From assembly GCF_000344175.1 (NCBI RefSeq), contig NZ_ALWW01000001.1, forward strand, positions 1 through 64,000: a stretch of 64,000 nt of DNA, given 5' to 3'. Positions within the stretch are counted from its first letter, which is position 1. Each line of letters opens with the position of its first letter. This stretch comes from Listeria fleischmannii subsp. fleischmannii LU2006-1. Its GTDB lineage: Bacteria > Bacillota > Bacilli > Lactobacillales > Listeriaceae. Shown here piece by piece: positions 9,139 to 17,823 of the stretch. The translations under genes and the position numbers were made by a program. Under the pieces are notes generated by a model, which did not search any database, was not told the DNA's origin, and saw only the letters and a list, made by a program, of their open reading frames with translations.

Positions 9139-9586
9139 TAAATATGTATTATCGAAACCAAAATTTTTTTCAATTCTTCATCTCTTTTTTAGCCATTATC
9201 TATAAGATTGATTTACTTCAAAAATAAGCGCCATTTTAAACAAACTTAGTAAGACTAGTTGAAAATAAATCGTTCTATTGGCTTTATTCCTAACCCTCCT
9301 CTATTTTCTAAAAGATCTTCCTTAGATGCAGTTTGTGTATTTTTTAGATATTTATATGAAATGTTGTGATTTTTTAAACTTTTCTCAATATATGTGCTAC
9401 ACAAATACACTATTTTATATTCATTTTATAAACCCATTTTATATCATAGCAGTTTGATTTTTTGAAAAACAGATAACTTTAAAACTTTTACTTTGTTTTT
9501 TGTGTACGTTTTGTTACGAAATACTTTAGTTACCTATTAAACAACTTATGGATATAATTTTTTAGCTATTGGTTTAATGAACCGCA
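9139..9586 (-). other. Long AT-rich leader/promoter region of the exopolysaccharide operon
   Basis: About 450 bases without a gene between wzz and the gapB terminator. I see no open frame with a ribosome site and no clear -35/-10 pair. A long untranslated leader is possible. Confidence 0.35.
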
Positions 9587-9622
9587 AAAAAAGAAGAGGA
9601 GAGCCCTCCTCTTCTTCTTCCT
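9587..9622 (-). terminator. Terminator of gapB
   Basis: A GC-containing stem (AAGAAGAGGAG paired with CTCCTCTTCTT) is followed on the minus strand by seven T, starting at the gapB stop codon. Confidence 0.85.
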
Positions 9623-10646
9623 AACTTACATATTCTTTTGACATTTGACTAGCTACCAGCTCTAATAAGTCCACCACACGACATGCATAGCCCCATTCAT
9701 TATCATACCAAGCTAAAACTTTAACTTGTTTTTTTAAAATAACCATCGTACTTAAGCCGTCAATAATAGCGGAGTGCGGATTGGTTGTAAAATCAACAGA
9801 AACAAGTGGCTCATCAGTATAATCTAATATTCCTTTATAATCTGTTTCAGTGGCAACTTTAAAAGCCGTATTCACTTCTTCCTGAGACACTTCACAGTCA
9901 AGTGTCGCAACTAAATCTACGAGTGAAACATCTGGTGTTGGAACACGAAGACTTGTCCCATTTAGCTTTCCTTTTAAATGCGGTAAAACAAGCGAGATTG
10001 CTTTAGCAGCACCCGTTGTTGTTGGTATGATTGATGTTGTACAGCTTCTTGAGCGTCTTAAATCCTTGTGCGGATTATCTAAACTGTGCTGATCGTTTGT
10101 AAAGGCATGAACAGTCGTGACTAAACCGTTTTGAATGCCAAACTGATCATCTAGCACTTTCACAACTGGCGCTAAACAGTTGGTTGTACAAGAAGCATTG
10201 GAGATGACATGGTGGCGCAAAGGATCATATGCCCCTTCGTTAACACCCATCACAATTGTAATGTCTTCATTTTCTCCAGGCGCTGTAATAATGACTTTTT
10301 TTGCACCTGCTAGTAGGTGATTCCCGGCTGTTTCTTTAGACCGAAATTTGCCGGTTGCTTCAATGACAATATCCACATTTAGTCTCTCCCATGGTAATTT
10401 CTGCGGGTTTCTCTCTCGCACAAGTTCAATTTCTTTTTCGCATACGCTTAAATGATTTTCATCAATAATCTCGATATCATGATTAAATTTGCCGTGAACA
10501 CTATCATATTTAATCAAATGACGTATTGTTTCAGCTGGATAACTGGCATTAATTGCGACCACTTCATGAACATCATCCATAATTAATTTTCTAAAACACA
10601 TTCTACCAATACGCCCAAACCCGTTAATTGCTACTTTCTTCGACAA
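9621..10646 (-). CDS. gapB: Glyceraldehyde-3-phosphate dehydrogenase, NADP-type (GapB-like)
   Basis: A 341-residue GAPDH with the nucleotide motif INGFGRIGR, catalytic Cys153 in NASCTTNCLAPV and the WYDNEWGY signature near the C-terminus. The residues after beta-strand 2 are AINASYPAET. They lack the Asp that binds the NAD ribose in glycolytic GapA, and DNPHKDLRR replaces the usual DLPHKD. Both match B. subtilis GapB, the NADP-dependent gluconeogenic enzyme. It stands alone, not in a cggR-gap-pgk operon. A perfect cre motif lies at its promoter, so glucose repression by CcpA is expected. Erythrose-4-phosphate dehydrogenase activity is an alternative. Confidence 0.85.
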   Translation of the reverse strand: MSKKVAINGFGRIGRMCFRKLIMDDVHEVVAINASYPAETIRHLIKYDSVHGKFNHDIEIIDENHLSVCEKEIELVRERNPQKLPWERLNVDIVIEATGKFRSKETAGNHLLAGAKKVIITAPGENEDITIVMGVNEGAYDPLRHHVISNASCTTNCLAPVVKVLDDQFGIQNGLVTTVHAFTNDQHSLDNPHKDLRRSRSCTTSIIPTTTGAAKAISLVLPHLKGKLNGTSLRVPTPDVSLVDLVATLDCEVSQEEVNTAFKVATETDYKGILDYTDEPLVSVDFTTNPHSAIIDGLSTMVILKKQVKVLAWYDNEWGYACRVVDLLELVASQMSKEYVS

Positions 10647-10691
10647 CCTAAATTCCCCCTTAGAATTAGTTACAAAGCAAATTGCATAAAC

Positions 10692-10730
10692 AGTATAGCA
10701 TGTGTATTTAAAAAAATGTAAGCGTTTTCT
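10692..10730 (-). promoter_or_regulatory. gapB promoter with cre (CcpA) site
   Basis: ATGTAAGCGTTTTCT (10716-10730, read on the plus strand) matches the cre consensus WTGNAANCGNWNNCW at every fixed position. On the minus strand a -10 TATACT lies at 10692-10697, so the cre covers the -35 area of gapB. CcpA binding there should block transcription on glucose, as expected of a gluconeogenic enzyme. Confidence 0.65.
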
Positions 10731-10926
10731 TTTCGTGAATAAACGAACAAAGTAAAATTCATCCTCTTTTAACAGAATTTTTTATAAAATTTCAAATTGG
10801 ATTATTAGTTTTCTACAAGGGATTATTATATACTTTGATTGACGGGACAAAAAAATGTTTTGTTAAACTGTAGAAAAGGAGTGAATTTGTGTATTTAAAA
10901 AAACAGAAAAATAACGGGGTGAAAAA

Positions 10927-11235
10927 ATGGATGGATACGTTTACGCGCATATTTTAAGAATCTTAAATTACTTAGAGTGTCAATGTTTAACAATGGACCA
11001 TCTACAGCAAGAACTTACAAAGATAGAAAGCGAGACTCATTTAAGCAAAAATCACATACTTGAAGTACTTTACAAACTGGAAGAATATGGATATGTACTT
11101 CGGGCATACGGGAAAAGTGATACAAGTTATCACATTACAACAAAAGGTAAAAACTTAATGGCGAGAATTAAAAAAAACACTAGTCTTCAAAAACTAGGTG
11201 AAAATGGTATTATTCCATTTAAAAGTAAATCTTAA
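10927..11235 (+). CDS. Small winged-helix-like protein of unknown function
   Basis: A 102-residue protein. Residues about 10-80 look like a winged helix (HLSKNHILEVLYKLEEYGYVLRAYGKSDTSYHIT... is a helix, wing and strand pattern as in PadR or MarR-like domains). The ribosome site GGGGTGA is seven bases before the ATG. It is a monocistronic unit between the gapB promoter and a strong terminator. The divergent gapB gene is a possible target, but that is only inference from position. Confidence 0.6.
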   Translation: MDGYVYAHILRILNYLECQCLTMDHLQQELTKIESETHLSKNHILEVLYKLEEYGYVLRAYGKSDTSYHITTKGKNLMARIKKNTSLQKLGENGIIPFKSKS

Positions 11236-11240
11236 TGAAT

Positions 11241-11280
11241 ATCAAAATGGCAACGATCGTTTGGTCGTTGCCATTTTGAT
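11241..11280. terminator. Bidirectional terminator
   Basis: A perfect inverted repeat ATCAAAATGGCAACGA / TCGTTGCCATTTTGAT with an eight-base loop lies between two convergent genes. Confidence 0.85.
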
Positions 11281-11293
11281 TTGGGTAGATAGA

Positions 11294-12139
11294 TTAGGTT
11301 AAAGAATTGCGCTCTGTTACTCGGTAAATATGAATCGTTAAATAAACTTGTTCGTCCCTTGTGAGTGATGCAAAATGCGTGTTTTTTAAATAAGCATCAA
11401 TTTTCTGTGTGCATTTAAATGCTTCAGGATATTTAATTTGTACTTGATCATATAAAAAGTCGTCTCCAGAGTCGACCACTTCCTCCATCAGCATTCTTTG
11501 GGCAAAATATTGTAGGTGCGTCACAAAACGCGTGTAATTTAGCGACGTTTCATCTAAAACCATGCCGTAATGGTATGTAACAATGTTTAAGATGTCCTGA
11601 ACAATTTGCGTCATTGTTACTGTGGTGGTCATTTGTTGGCCATCTTGGCGCGCATTCACGATATGCAGTGCGATGAAGCCCGCTTCATCTTCATCTAATA
11701 AATATCCGAACTCTTCTTGAATAATGCCCAGTGCTTTTAAACCAACTTGATATTCGGGTTGGTAAAAACGTTTAATTTCCCATAAAAGTGCATTTTTAAG
11801 ATTAATACCTTGTTTGTACCTAGAAAGCGCAAAATTAATGTGATCCGTGAGCGTTAAATATATATTATCACTCAGTTCAGCATTTAATTTTTCTTTCGCA
11901 TACTGAACAATATCATCCGCTACACGTAAATGTTTAGCGGAAATTTCGCTCAGTAATTCAGAAAGCTTTTCGGAAAGCTCGTGGGATTCCATGACAAACG
12001 TTTTTTCAATCTTTGTTTCATCCACATCATCTCCAACTTTCTTTTGAAAAGCCAATCCACGTCCCATGACAACGATTTCCTTAGCTCCCTCATCTTCGGC
12101 AACGACAACATTATTGTTTAAGACTTTCTTAATCTCCAT
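11294..12139 (-). CDS. BglG/LicT-family transcriptional antiterminator
   Basis: A 281-residue RNA-binding antiterminator. The CAT domain (about 1-55, starting MEIKKVLNNNVVVAEDE) binds RAT RNA. PRD1 (about 65-170) and PRD2 (about 172-280) carry the regulatory histidines, for example in DHINFAL and ALHIVNARQ of PRD1 and YLTIHIYR near the C-terminus. These are phosphorylated by HPr or an EIIB. The gene has its own promoter with a cre site, a perfect RAT and an overlapping terminator, so it antiterminates its own message. No PTS permease or glycosidase gene is next to it, which is unusual; the true target operon is probably elsewhere. The ATG follows AGGGTGG. Confidence 0.88.
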   Translation of the reverse strand: MEIKKVLNNNVVVAEDEGAKEIVVMGRGLAFQKKVGDDVDETKIEKTFVMESHELSEKLSELLSEISAKHLRVADDIVQYAKEKLNAELSDNIYLTLTDHINFALSRYKQGINLKNALLWEIKRFYQPEYQVGLKALGIIQEEFGYLLDEDEAGFIALHIVNARQDGQQMTTTVTMTQIVQDILNIVTYHYGMVLDETSLNYTRFVTHLQYFAQRMLMEEVVDSGDDFLYDQVQIKYPEAFKCTQKIDAYLKNTHFASLTRDEQVYLTIHIYRVTERNSLT

Positions 12140-12163
12140 TTTGTCTTAACCACCCTTTCAAAA

Positions 12164-12248
12164 GAAAAAACCCAAACTAATTCCAAAACTATAAAAAACA
12201 ATAGTCTTCGAATTAATTTAGGTTTTGCCTGCCGCACAGTAACAATCC
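12164..12248 (-). promoter_or_regulatory. RAT antiterminator site overlapping an intrinsic terminator
   Basis: On the minus strand, positions 12248 to 12221 match the RAT consensus: GGATTGTTACTG, a short loop, then GCAGGCAAAACC. The last bases pair into a terminator stem (AACC.AAATTAATTC with GGAATTAGTTTGGGTT) ending in six T at about 12164. This is the standard competing-hairpin arrangement read by LicT/SacY-type proteins, placed in the leader of the antiterminator gene itself. Confidence 0.9.
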
Positions 12249-12263
12249 TACAATTCTTGTTTT

Positions 12264-12292
12264 ATTATAGTATATAAAGAAAACGTTTGCAA
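12264..12292 (-). promoter_or_regulatory. Promoter with overlapping cre site for the antiterminator gene
   Basis: On the minus strand TTGCAA and TATAAT (12264-12269) are 17 bases apart. TTGCAAACGTTTTCT (12278-12292) fits the cre consensus WTGNAANCGNWNNCW fully and covers the -35 box. Transcription should be repressed by CcpA on a preferred sugar. Confidence 0.82.
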
Positions 12293-12374
12293 TACCTATT
12301 TATTATTTATCTTCTATTATTATTTTTTTTAAACGAAATGTCATATATTTATTTATTATACTTGAAAATTTAGT

Positions 12375-12399
12375 GTTTTGAAACAGGGAGATGGGGAAT
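12375..12399 (+). promoter_or_regulatory. Sigma-B-type promoter
   Basis: GTTTT (12375-12379), 14 bases, then GGGAAT (12394-12399) is an exact fit to the general-stress sigma-B consensus of Listeria and Bacillus (GTTT-N13-15-GGGWAT). It lies 42 bases before the start of the 55-residue gene. Confidence 0.8.
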
Positions 12400-12440
12400 A
12401 AAAATAATTATAAGCGGTTTATAAAAGGAGGATTTCAAGA

Positions 12441-12608
12441 ATGGCAGATTTGAAAACAAATCAAGTTCGGGCAACTAAAAAAGTTCCCAAAATGAGTGAC
12501 GCATTGCCAAAAGAAAATTCCCACCATCAGTTTGCTGAGAAGACACATGTAAAAAGTAAACCAGCCACGGAACAAAAACAACAATTTCATCGTAGGATTT
12601 TAGATTAG
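12441..12608 (+). CDS. 55-residue basic hydrophilic protein, probable sigma-B regulon member
   Basis: ATG at 12441 follows a near-perfect AAAGGAGG site, with TAG at 12606-12608. The product is polar, rich in Lys, Gln, Thr and His (NSHHQFAEKTHVKSK), without a membrane helix or cysteine, and probably intrinsically disordered. I recognise no family. The strong ribosome site, the consensus sigma-B promoter and the terminator right after it support a real stress-induced gene. A small disordered stress protectant or a regulator are guesses only. Confidence 0.75.
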   Translation: MADLKTNQVRATKKVPKMSDALPKENSHHQFAEKTHVKSKPATEQKQQFHRRILD

Positions 12609-12619
12609 TAAGATAAAAC

Positions 12620-12651
12620 TTAAGCACCCAAACGTAAGGGTGCTTTTTTAG
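12620..12651 (+). terminator. Intrinsic terminator after the 55-residue gene
   Basis: Stem AGCACCC / GGGTGCT with an eight-base loop, followed by six T. It ends where the ribosome site of the next gene begins. Confidence 0.8.
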
Positions 12652-12662
12652 GAGGAAAAGGA

Positions 12663-13067
12663 ATGCCCAATGTTAAAATGACGTTTATTAATTTACCAGT
12701 TAAAGATTTAAATGAATCCATCGCATTTTACACAGAGCTAGGATTTAAATTTAATCCCGATTTCACAGATGAAAATGCCACTTGCATGATTATTAACGAT
12801 ACTACTTTTGCCATGTTACTAGTCGAACCCTTCTTCAAACAGTTTCTCCCTTCAACCGAAATCGCAGACTACAAAACAACTACTTCCGTCATAAACGCTC
12901 TTTCTTTTGATACTAGGGACGAAGTGGACGAACTCTATGAAAAAGCAATTAACGCTGGGGCTAAAAAGGGGTACATCATGGATGAGCAAGGTATGTACTC
13001 CAAAAGCTTCCACGATATTAATGGTCATATTTTAGAACTCTTCCACATGGATATGAATTCGAAGTAG
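12663..13067 (+). CDS. VOC (glyoxalase/bleomycin-resistance fold) family protein
   Basis: A 134-residue protein with the paired beta-alpha-beta-beta-beta modules of the vicinal-oxygen-chelate superfamily. It starts MTFINLPVKDLNESIAFYTELGF and has the typical second-module ending SFHDINGHILELFHM. The Glu in HILELF is the usual metal ligand. It is closest to extradiol-dioxygenase-like proteins annotated as lactoylglutathione-lyase relatives; substrate unknown. The AGGAGGAAAAGG ribosome site directly follows a terminator, so expression depends on read-through or on a promoter I cannot see. Confidence 0.8.
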   Translation: MPNVKMTFINLPVKDLNESIAFYTELGFKFNPDFTDENATCMIINDTTFAMLLVEPFFKQFLPSTEIADYKTTTSVINALSFDTRDEVDELYEKAINAGAKKGYIMDEQGMYSKSFHDINGHILELFHMDMNSK

Positions 13068-13068
13068 A

Positions 13069-13102
13069 TAAAAGCGTTCGAGCCTCGGCTCGAACGCTTT
13101 TA
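13069..13102. terminator. Bidirectional terminator between VOC and tdcB genes
   Basis: Perfect stem AAAAGCGTTCGAGCC paired with GGCTCGAACGCTTTT around a two-base loop, between convergent genes. It overlaps the last codon and stop of tdcB by three bases. Confidence 0.85.
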
Positions 13103-14098
13103 ATGTACATATTCTTCGGAATAGAAATGTTCACAAATTTGGGAAATGCGTTTTAAATCCACATTCCCGCCAGAAATAAGAGACACAACTTTTTTACCCT
13201 CTACATATTTTCTCGTTTTTTCTGAAACAAGAGCTGCTGTACTAAGCGCACCTGCGCCTTCCACGACCGCCTTCCCGCGTTGTAGCAAGTCTTTCATCGC
13301 ACTTTCTAATTCATCCTCTGTGACCGTTACAACTGTATCCACAAGTTCACGAACAATTTCAAAAGTAATGACCCCAGGCACTTTAACCGCGCATCCATCC
13401 GCCATTGTAGGCGCTGTATAATGAGATATGATTTTACCAGCATCAAAAGAGGCTTTCATTCCATGAACATTTTCCGCTTGAACGCCAATAATATGAATAT
13501 TCGGGTTAAAAGATTTAAGTGCTACAGCAAGACCGGAAATAAGTCCGCCTCCGCCAATCGGTGCAATAACTGTATCCACATTCCACATACTATCTAAAAT
13601 TTCAAGTCCAATCGTCCCTTGTCCCGCAATAACAGACGTATCGTCGTATGGGTGAAGAAAAGTTTGGCCAGATTTTTTGACAATCTCTTCGCATTTCGCC
13701 TTGGCATCATCGAACGTTGCGCCAAATAAAATGACTTCGGATCCGTAACCGCGTGTCGCATCAATTTTTGCTTGCGGAGCTGTTTCAGGCATAACGATTG
13801 TGCTCTTAATCCCTTGAAGTCTTGAGGAGAGCGCCACGCCTTGTGCATGATTGCCGGCTGAGCAAGCGATAACACCTTGTTCCCGTTCTTCTTTTGTTAA
13901 AGTGGAGATTTTATTGTACGCACCGCGAAATTTGAATGAGCCAGTGAGTTGCATGTTTTCAAGCTTTAAATATGCGTCCGCACCTGTTATGCTTGTTAAA
14001 TAGAAAGATTTTACAAGTGGCGTTACGCGCGCATTGTTTTGTAGCACTTCTCTTGCTCTTTGTATGTCCCGAATGCTGACATAGTGGTCTGTATTCAT
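13100..14098 (-). CDS. tdcB: Threonine dehydratase, catabolic type
   Basis: A 332-residue fold-type II PLP enzyme. Lys56 in GSFKFRGA forms the Schiff base; SAGNHAQGVA binds the substrate carboxylate and GGGGLISG the PLP phosphate. It lacks the C-terminal ACT-like domains of biosynthetic IlvA, so it is the catabolic form that deaminates threonine (and serine) to 2-oxobutyrate (or pyruvate) and ammonia. The ATG directly follows the ald stop codon (TAAATG), so the two are one operon, as in staphylococci. A pure serine/threonine racemase role is less likely. Confidence 0.88.
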   Translation of the reverse strand: MNTDHYVSIRDIQRAREVLQNNARVTPLVKSFYLTSITGADAYLKLENMQLTGSFKFRGAYNKISTLTKEEREQGVIACSAGNHAQGVALSSRLQGIKSTIVMPETAPQAKIDATRGYGSEVILFGATFDDAKAKCEEIVKKSGQTFLHPYDDTSVIAGQGTIGLEILDSMWNVDTVIAPIGGGGLISGLAVALKSFNPNIHIIGVQAENVHGMKASFDAGKIISHYTAPTMADGCAVKVPGVITFEIVRELVDTVVTVTEDELESAMKDLLQRGKAVVEGAGALSTAALVSEKTRKYVEGKKVVSLISGGNVDLKRISQICEHFYSEEYVH

Positions 14099-15208
14099 TT
14101 AAAGCACCTTCTCTACACGTTTAAATGGTAAATCAAGTGTCTCTCCCAGACTTTCAAATGTAATTTCACCTTGATATATATTTATACCCGATGAAAGTGC
14201 GTCACTTTCTGCAATAGCTTGATTTAAGCCTTTCTTTGCAATATCGACTAAGTAAGGAATATTTCCTTTTGCGAGCGCCATCGTAGCTGTTCGCGGGGTT
14301 GCACCAGGCATATTAGGAACCGCATAATGTAAAATATCATGTTTTATAAAAACTGGATTGTCATGTGTTGTATAGTGATCAATCGTTTCCACCGTACCAC
14401 CTTGATCAATTGCAATATCGACAATAACGCTACCCGGTTTCATCGTTTTCACCATGTATTCTTTCACAATTTTCGGAGGCTTAGCACCGGGGATTAAAAT
14501 GGTTGAAATAAATAAATCCGCCTTTTTTATCTCTCTTTCTAAATTTTCTGTTGTAGAAGGTAAAACTTGGACAGATTTTCCGTCGTAACGTGTTTTTAAA
14601 TATTCCACACGTTCAGGGTTTAGTTCTAAAATGGTCACGTTACACCCAATACCTATAGACATATCCGCCGCATTTAAAGCAGCATTACCACCGCCTAGAA
14701 TAACCACTTCACCAGCGCTTATGCCGTCAATGCCCGGAAGCAAAATCCCTTCCCCGCCGTGTTGTTTCTCTAAATAGTAAGCACCCATGAAAACAGCACG
14801 CCGACCAGCAATAGCACTCATAGGCTTAAGTAGCGTTAAAACACCGTCATTCGAAATGGTTTCCCCGGCAATCGCTGTCGTGCCTGCTTCCATCATCGCC
14901 ATAACACAAGGTTTAGACGCTGCCAAATGAAGGAAACCCCAAATAATTTGATTTTTTTTGAAGAAAGCATATTCTTCCTGTTGTGGCTCTTTTACTTTTA
15001 CAACAAGCTCCGCATCCCATGCTTCTTCTTTTGTTACAATTTTGGCGCCGGCCTCTAAATACTCTTCGTTAGAAAAACCAGAACCTAGACCAGCGTCACG
15101 CTCCACTAAAACAGTTTGTCCATTGCAAGTTAATATTTGTGCATTTTCGGGTGTCATCCCAACACGAGCTTCACCTTTTTTCACTTCTTTTACAACTGAA
15201 ATAATCAT
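14099..15208 (-). CDS. ald: Alanine dehydrogenase
   Basis: A 369-residue NAD-dependent enzyme converting alanine to pyruvate and ammonia. The N-terminus MIISVVKEVKKGEARVGMTP has the substrate-binding Arg and Lys region. WGFLHLA supplies a catalytic His segment, and VVILGGGNAALNAA (about 170) is the Rossmann nucleotide loop. The length equals that of the family. It is the first gene of the ald-tdcB operon with its own promoter. The products feed pyruvate metabolism, so the operon salvages amino acids. Confidence 0.93.
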   Translation of the reverse strand: MIISVVKEVKKGEARVGMTPENAQILTCNGQTVLVERDAGLGSGFSNEEYLEAGAKIVTKEEAWDAELVVKVKEPQQEEYAFFKKNQIIWGFLHLAASKPCVMAMMEAGTTAIAGETISNDGVLTLLKPMSAIAGRRAVFMGAYYLEKQHGGEGILLPGIDGISAGEVVILGGGNAALNAADMSIGIGCNVTILELNPERVEYLKTRYDGKSVQVLPSTTENLEREIKKADLFISTILIPGAKPPKIVKEYMVKTMKPGSVIVDIAIDQGGTVETIDHYTTHDNPVFIKHDILHYAVPNMPGATPRTATMALAKGNIPYLVDIAKKGLNQAIAESDALSSGINIYQGEITFESLGETLDLPFKRVEKVL

Positions 15209-15286
15209 TTTGACACTTCCTTTGTGATAGTTTGAGAACAGAGTAGGCCTATTAGTCCGTTTTCAACTTGCTTCATTTGCGACTAC

Positions 15287-15316
15287 AGAATAACACCCAA
15301 TTAAAAAAGCTGTCAA
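15287..15316 (-). promoter_or_regulatory. Promoter of the ald-tdcB operon
   Basis: On the minus strand TTGACA (15311-15316) and an extended -10 TGTTATTCT (core 15287-15292) are 18 bases apart, about 80 bases before the ald start. Confidence 0.55.
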
Positions 15317-15489
15317 TTCAACTTTGAGAATAAAATCACAAACTTATTCTTTACATAAAACTCGAAATCAGTTCTCTATGAGTGGATTTCCCATTTTTTT
15401 GAACTTCATTTTATACGCTAGATAAAACTTTGTCCAAACTCCGCTAAAAAAAAACTGGACAAATTAGAGATTTGTTTATATTGCTTATC

Positions 15490-15576
15490 TGTAAGCGTAG
15501 TCATAGGATAAAGATGTAAGGTAAATTACTCAAAAAGCACGACGCTCATCTCCGTTTTAGTCAAAAGGTGCTTTTA
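15490..15576 (+). promoter_or_regulatory. Possible cre site and hairpin in the leader of the PRD regulator gene
   Basis: TGTAAGCGTAGTCA (15490-15503) fits the cre consensus apart from its first base. Further down, AAAAGCAC (15533-15540) can pair with GTGCTTTT (15568-15575), giving a hairpin that ends in T-rich sequence 70 bases before the start codon. It could be an attenuator or the terminator of a short leader RNA. No RAT motif is present. Confidence 0.35.
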
Positions 15577-15644
15577 AAGAGGGTTACATTTATTTACCCC
15601 TTGATAGAAACTGCAAATGAAGTTCTGCGAAAGGAAGAAAATAT

Positions 15645-17725
15645 ATGTACCTGTCTGCTAGATCTCGCATTATTTTAGAAAAAATACTTCCTGAAAAAGG
15701 TGACGCAACAATTCAACAGCTGGCAAGCGACCTTGGTGTCAGTGAACGAACGGTAAGGCGTGATTTGGATGAAGTAAAGCAAACGCTTGAAAATTTTGAT
15801 CTCATCCTCGTTCGTAAAGGAAGTAAGTTGTCTGTCAGTGGCAGTCTTCAAAATCGTGAAAATGTCCAAAAAACGCTGCTTGATTTAATCGGTAATGAGT
15901 TTACTCCACTCGAAAGACAATATTTTATTTTACGTGTGCTTCTTACAACAAATGAACCCGTTAAACTAATTGCACTCGCTAGCGAGCTTTCTGTTACAGT
16001 GGCAACCGTCGGAAGTGATTTAACAAGGCTTGAAGAAGAATGGAACGGCAAAATCCGCATCGAACGAAAGCGCGGAATTGGTGTTAAACTAGATTGTTCT
16101 ATTATTGAAAAACGTGAATTACTTCGTGAACTTCTCTTTATGTCAATGCCAAAAATCAAGCTTTATCAATACTTGGTAGATATTCTAGATGGTGCCCCTG
16201 TTTCAAACAATTATGAGTTTTTAACGCATTTTATTGATTTTCAAATACTTGAACTTGCGGACCGGAGCTTAACACGTTGGATGAAAAAACTTTCTTATGA
16301 AGTGAACAATGACTCGCTCGTAGACCTACTTATCTACCTTTTAATTGCAGTCAAACAAATTTCAAAAGGAAAAATGATTTCTAAAAAAAGCGATAACCAT
16401 ATTTTTATACAAGATTATCCGGAATATGATATCGCGGAACGAATTCTAAAAGACTGTTTACCAGACCAGACTATCCCAGAAGCTGAAATCACAGAACTTA
16501 CCATGCAAGTGCTCGAATCAGAAATTCGAACAGGCGAAGATGTATTTTATCGAAATGAAAAAGTACAAGCCATTCGGATTGCTAAAAAGCTCATTTCTCG
16601 TGTTGCAAAGGAAATTGATTTACCGCTTTCCCAGATGTCACTGTTAAAAGGCTTAACCGAGCATATACAGTACTCACTCATACGCCTAAAGAAAAAAATG
16701 CCACTTAACAACCCGCTTTTACCACTGATTAAAAGTGAGTTTGGCGACTTGTTTTATGTTGTACAACACATTGCATCCGAACTTTACCCTTTCAAAAAAT
16801 TGCCTGAAGAGGAAACAGGTTTTATCGTGCTCCATTTTGAAGCTGCTATCATCCAATCGGAGAATTTAAGACCATATAGCGCACTTGTTGTGACATCCAG
16901 AAGCAACGGCGTAAGCACGTGGCTACGCGCCAGATTTCGCAAACGTCTACCAAAGCTTCAAAAAATTAAATTCGTCACGCCACTCGAACTCGTCAAAGAA
17001 ACCAACTTACATAAATACGATATTATTCTTTCGACAACCGATTTAACCGACTTTAAAGTGGATTATGAACTTATCAGCATTTTCATTTCAGATGCAGAAA
17101 TGAAAGACATCCAACATAAACTTGAAAAAATTGTTTCCGCAAAAGGCGATGATGTAGATTTTCCGGGTTTTGCGAGTGACACAAAAAAGTTACCTGAAAC
17201 CCTTTCTAACCTAAAATCAATGCACCAATTTTATGGGCTCATTATTTCATTTTTAGAATCCATCTACATCGAAAGCGGTAGCGACATGACGCGAAACAAA
17301 GAAGATAATTTACGTTCCTTCAGTCAATCCATTGCAAGTAAAAAACCTGACCTTTCTTCTGATAAAATTTTTAAGAAGTTGAGTTCCCTTGAAGCTAGAC
17401 AAAAAATCATTTCTGGCGGTACCAATTCTGCCTATTTTTTAGTAAATGACAATGTCCAAACAGCTTCTACACATATTTTCACACTAAATCATTCCATTGA
17501 TTTTCAAATCGAGGACGGCTTAAAGTCCCCTGTATCAACCGTCATGGTTTTATGCTACCTTACGAACTTAATGCCGAACTGCTTGAAATTACAACGTACC
17601 TCTTAACGGTTTTAACAGAAGACGATGCGGCCATTTTACTAGCAGAATCAGGCGACGAAACAAAAATCATATCTTTATTCACAACATATTTAGAAGAGTT
17701 TTTAGAACATAAGCGGAAAAATTAA
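15645..17725 (+). pseudogene. PRD-containing transcriptional activator (MtlR/LicR type), frameshifted near the end
   Basis: A multidomain regulator of about 693 residues. It has an N-terminal HTH (TIQQLASDLGVSERTVRRDL), a second HTH (about 100-135), PRD1 (about 190-285), PRD2 (about 300-410), an EIIB-like domain (about 415-500) and an EIIA-like domain from about 540 to the end. PTS phosphorylation of the PRDs would set activity. The frame is lost at TTTT 17548-17551. Adding one T restores VFMLPYELNAELLEITTYLL and a normal end at 17725. No PTS permease lies nearby; the next gene is kbl, so it may control the threonine genes or a remote PTS operon. Confidence 0.8.
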
Positions 17726-17823
17726 TTTTCACTAACTAAATTGTCATTATCATGTTTATAAACGCCTCCAGTTAGTTGGCAAATGAGCATGTTAATATAA
17801 AATTTCGAGGAGGAATCATCCAC

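Noticed and set aside
15532-15576. RAT-type antiterminator in the PRD regulator leader
   Set aside because: The conserved RAT bases are absent; only a simple hairpin is seen.
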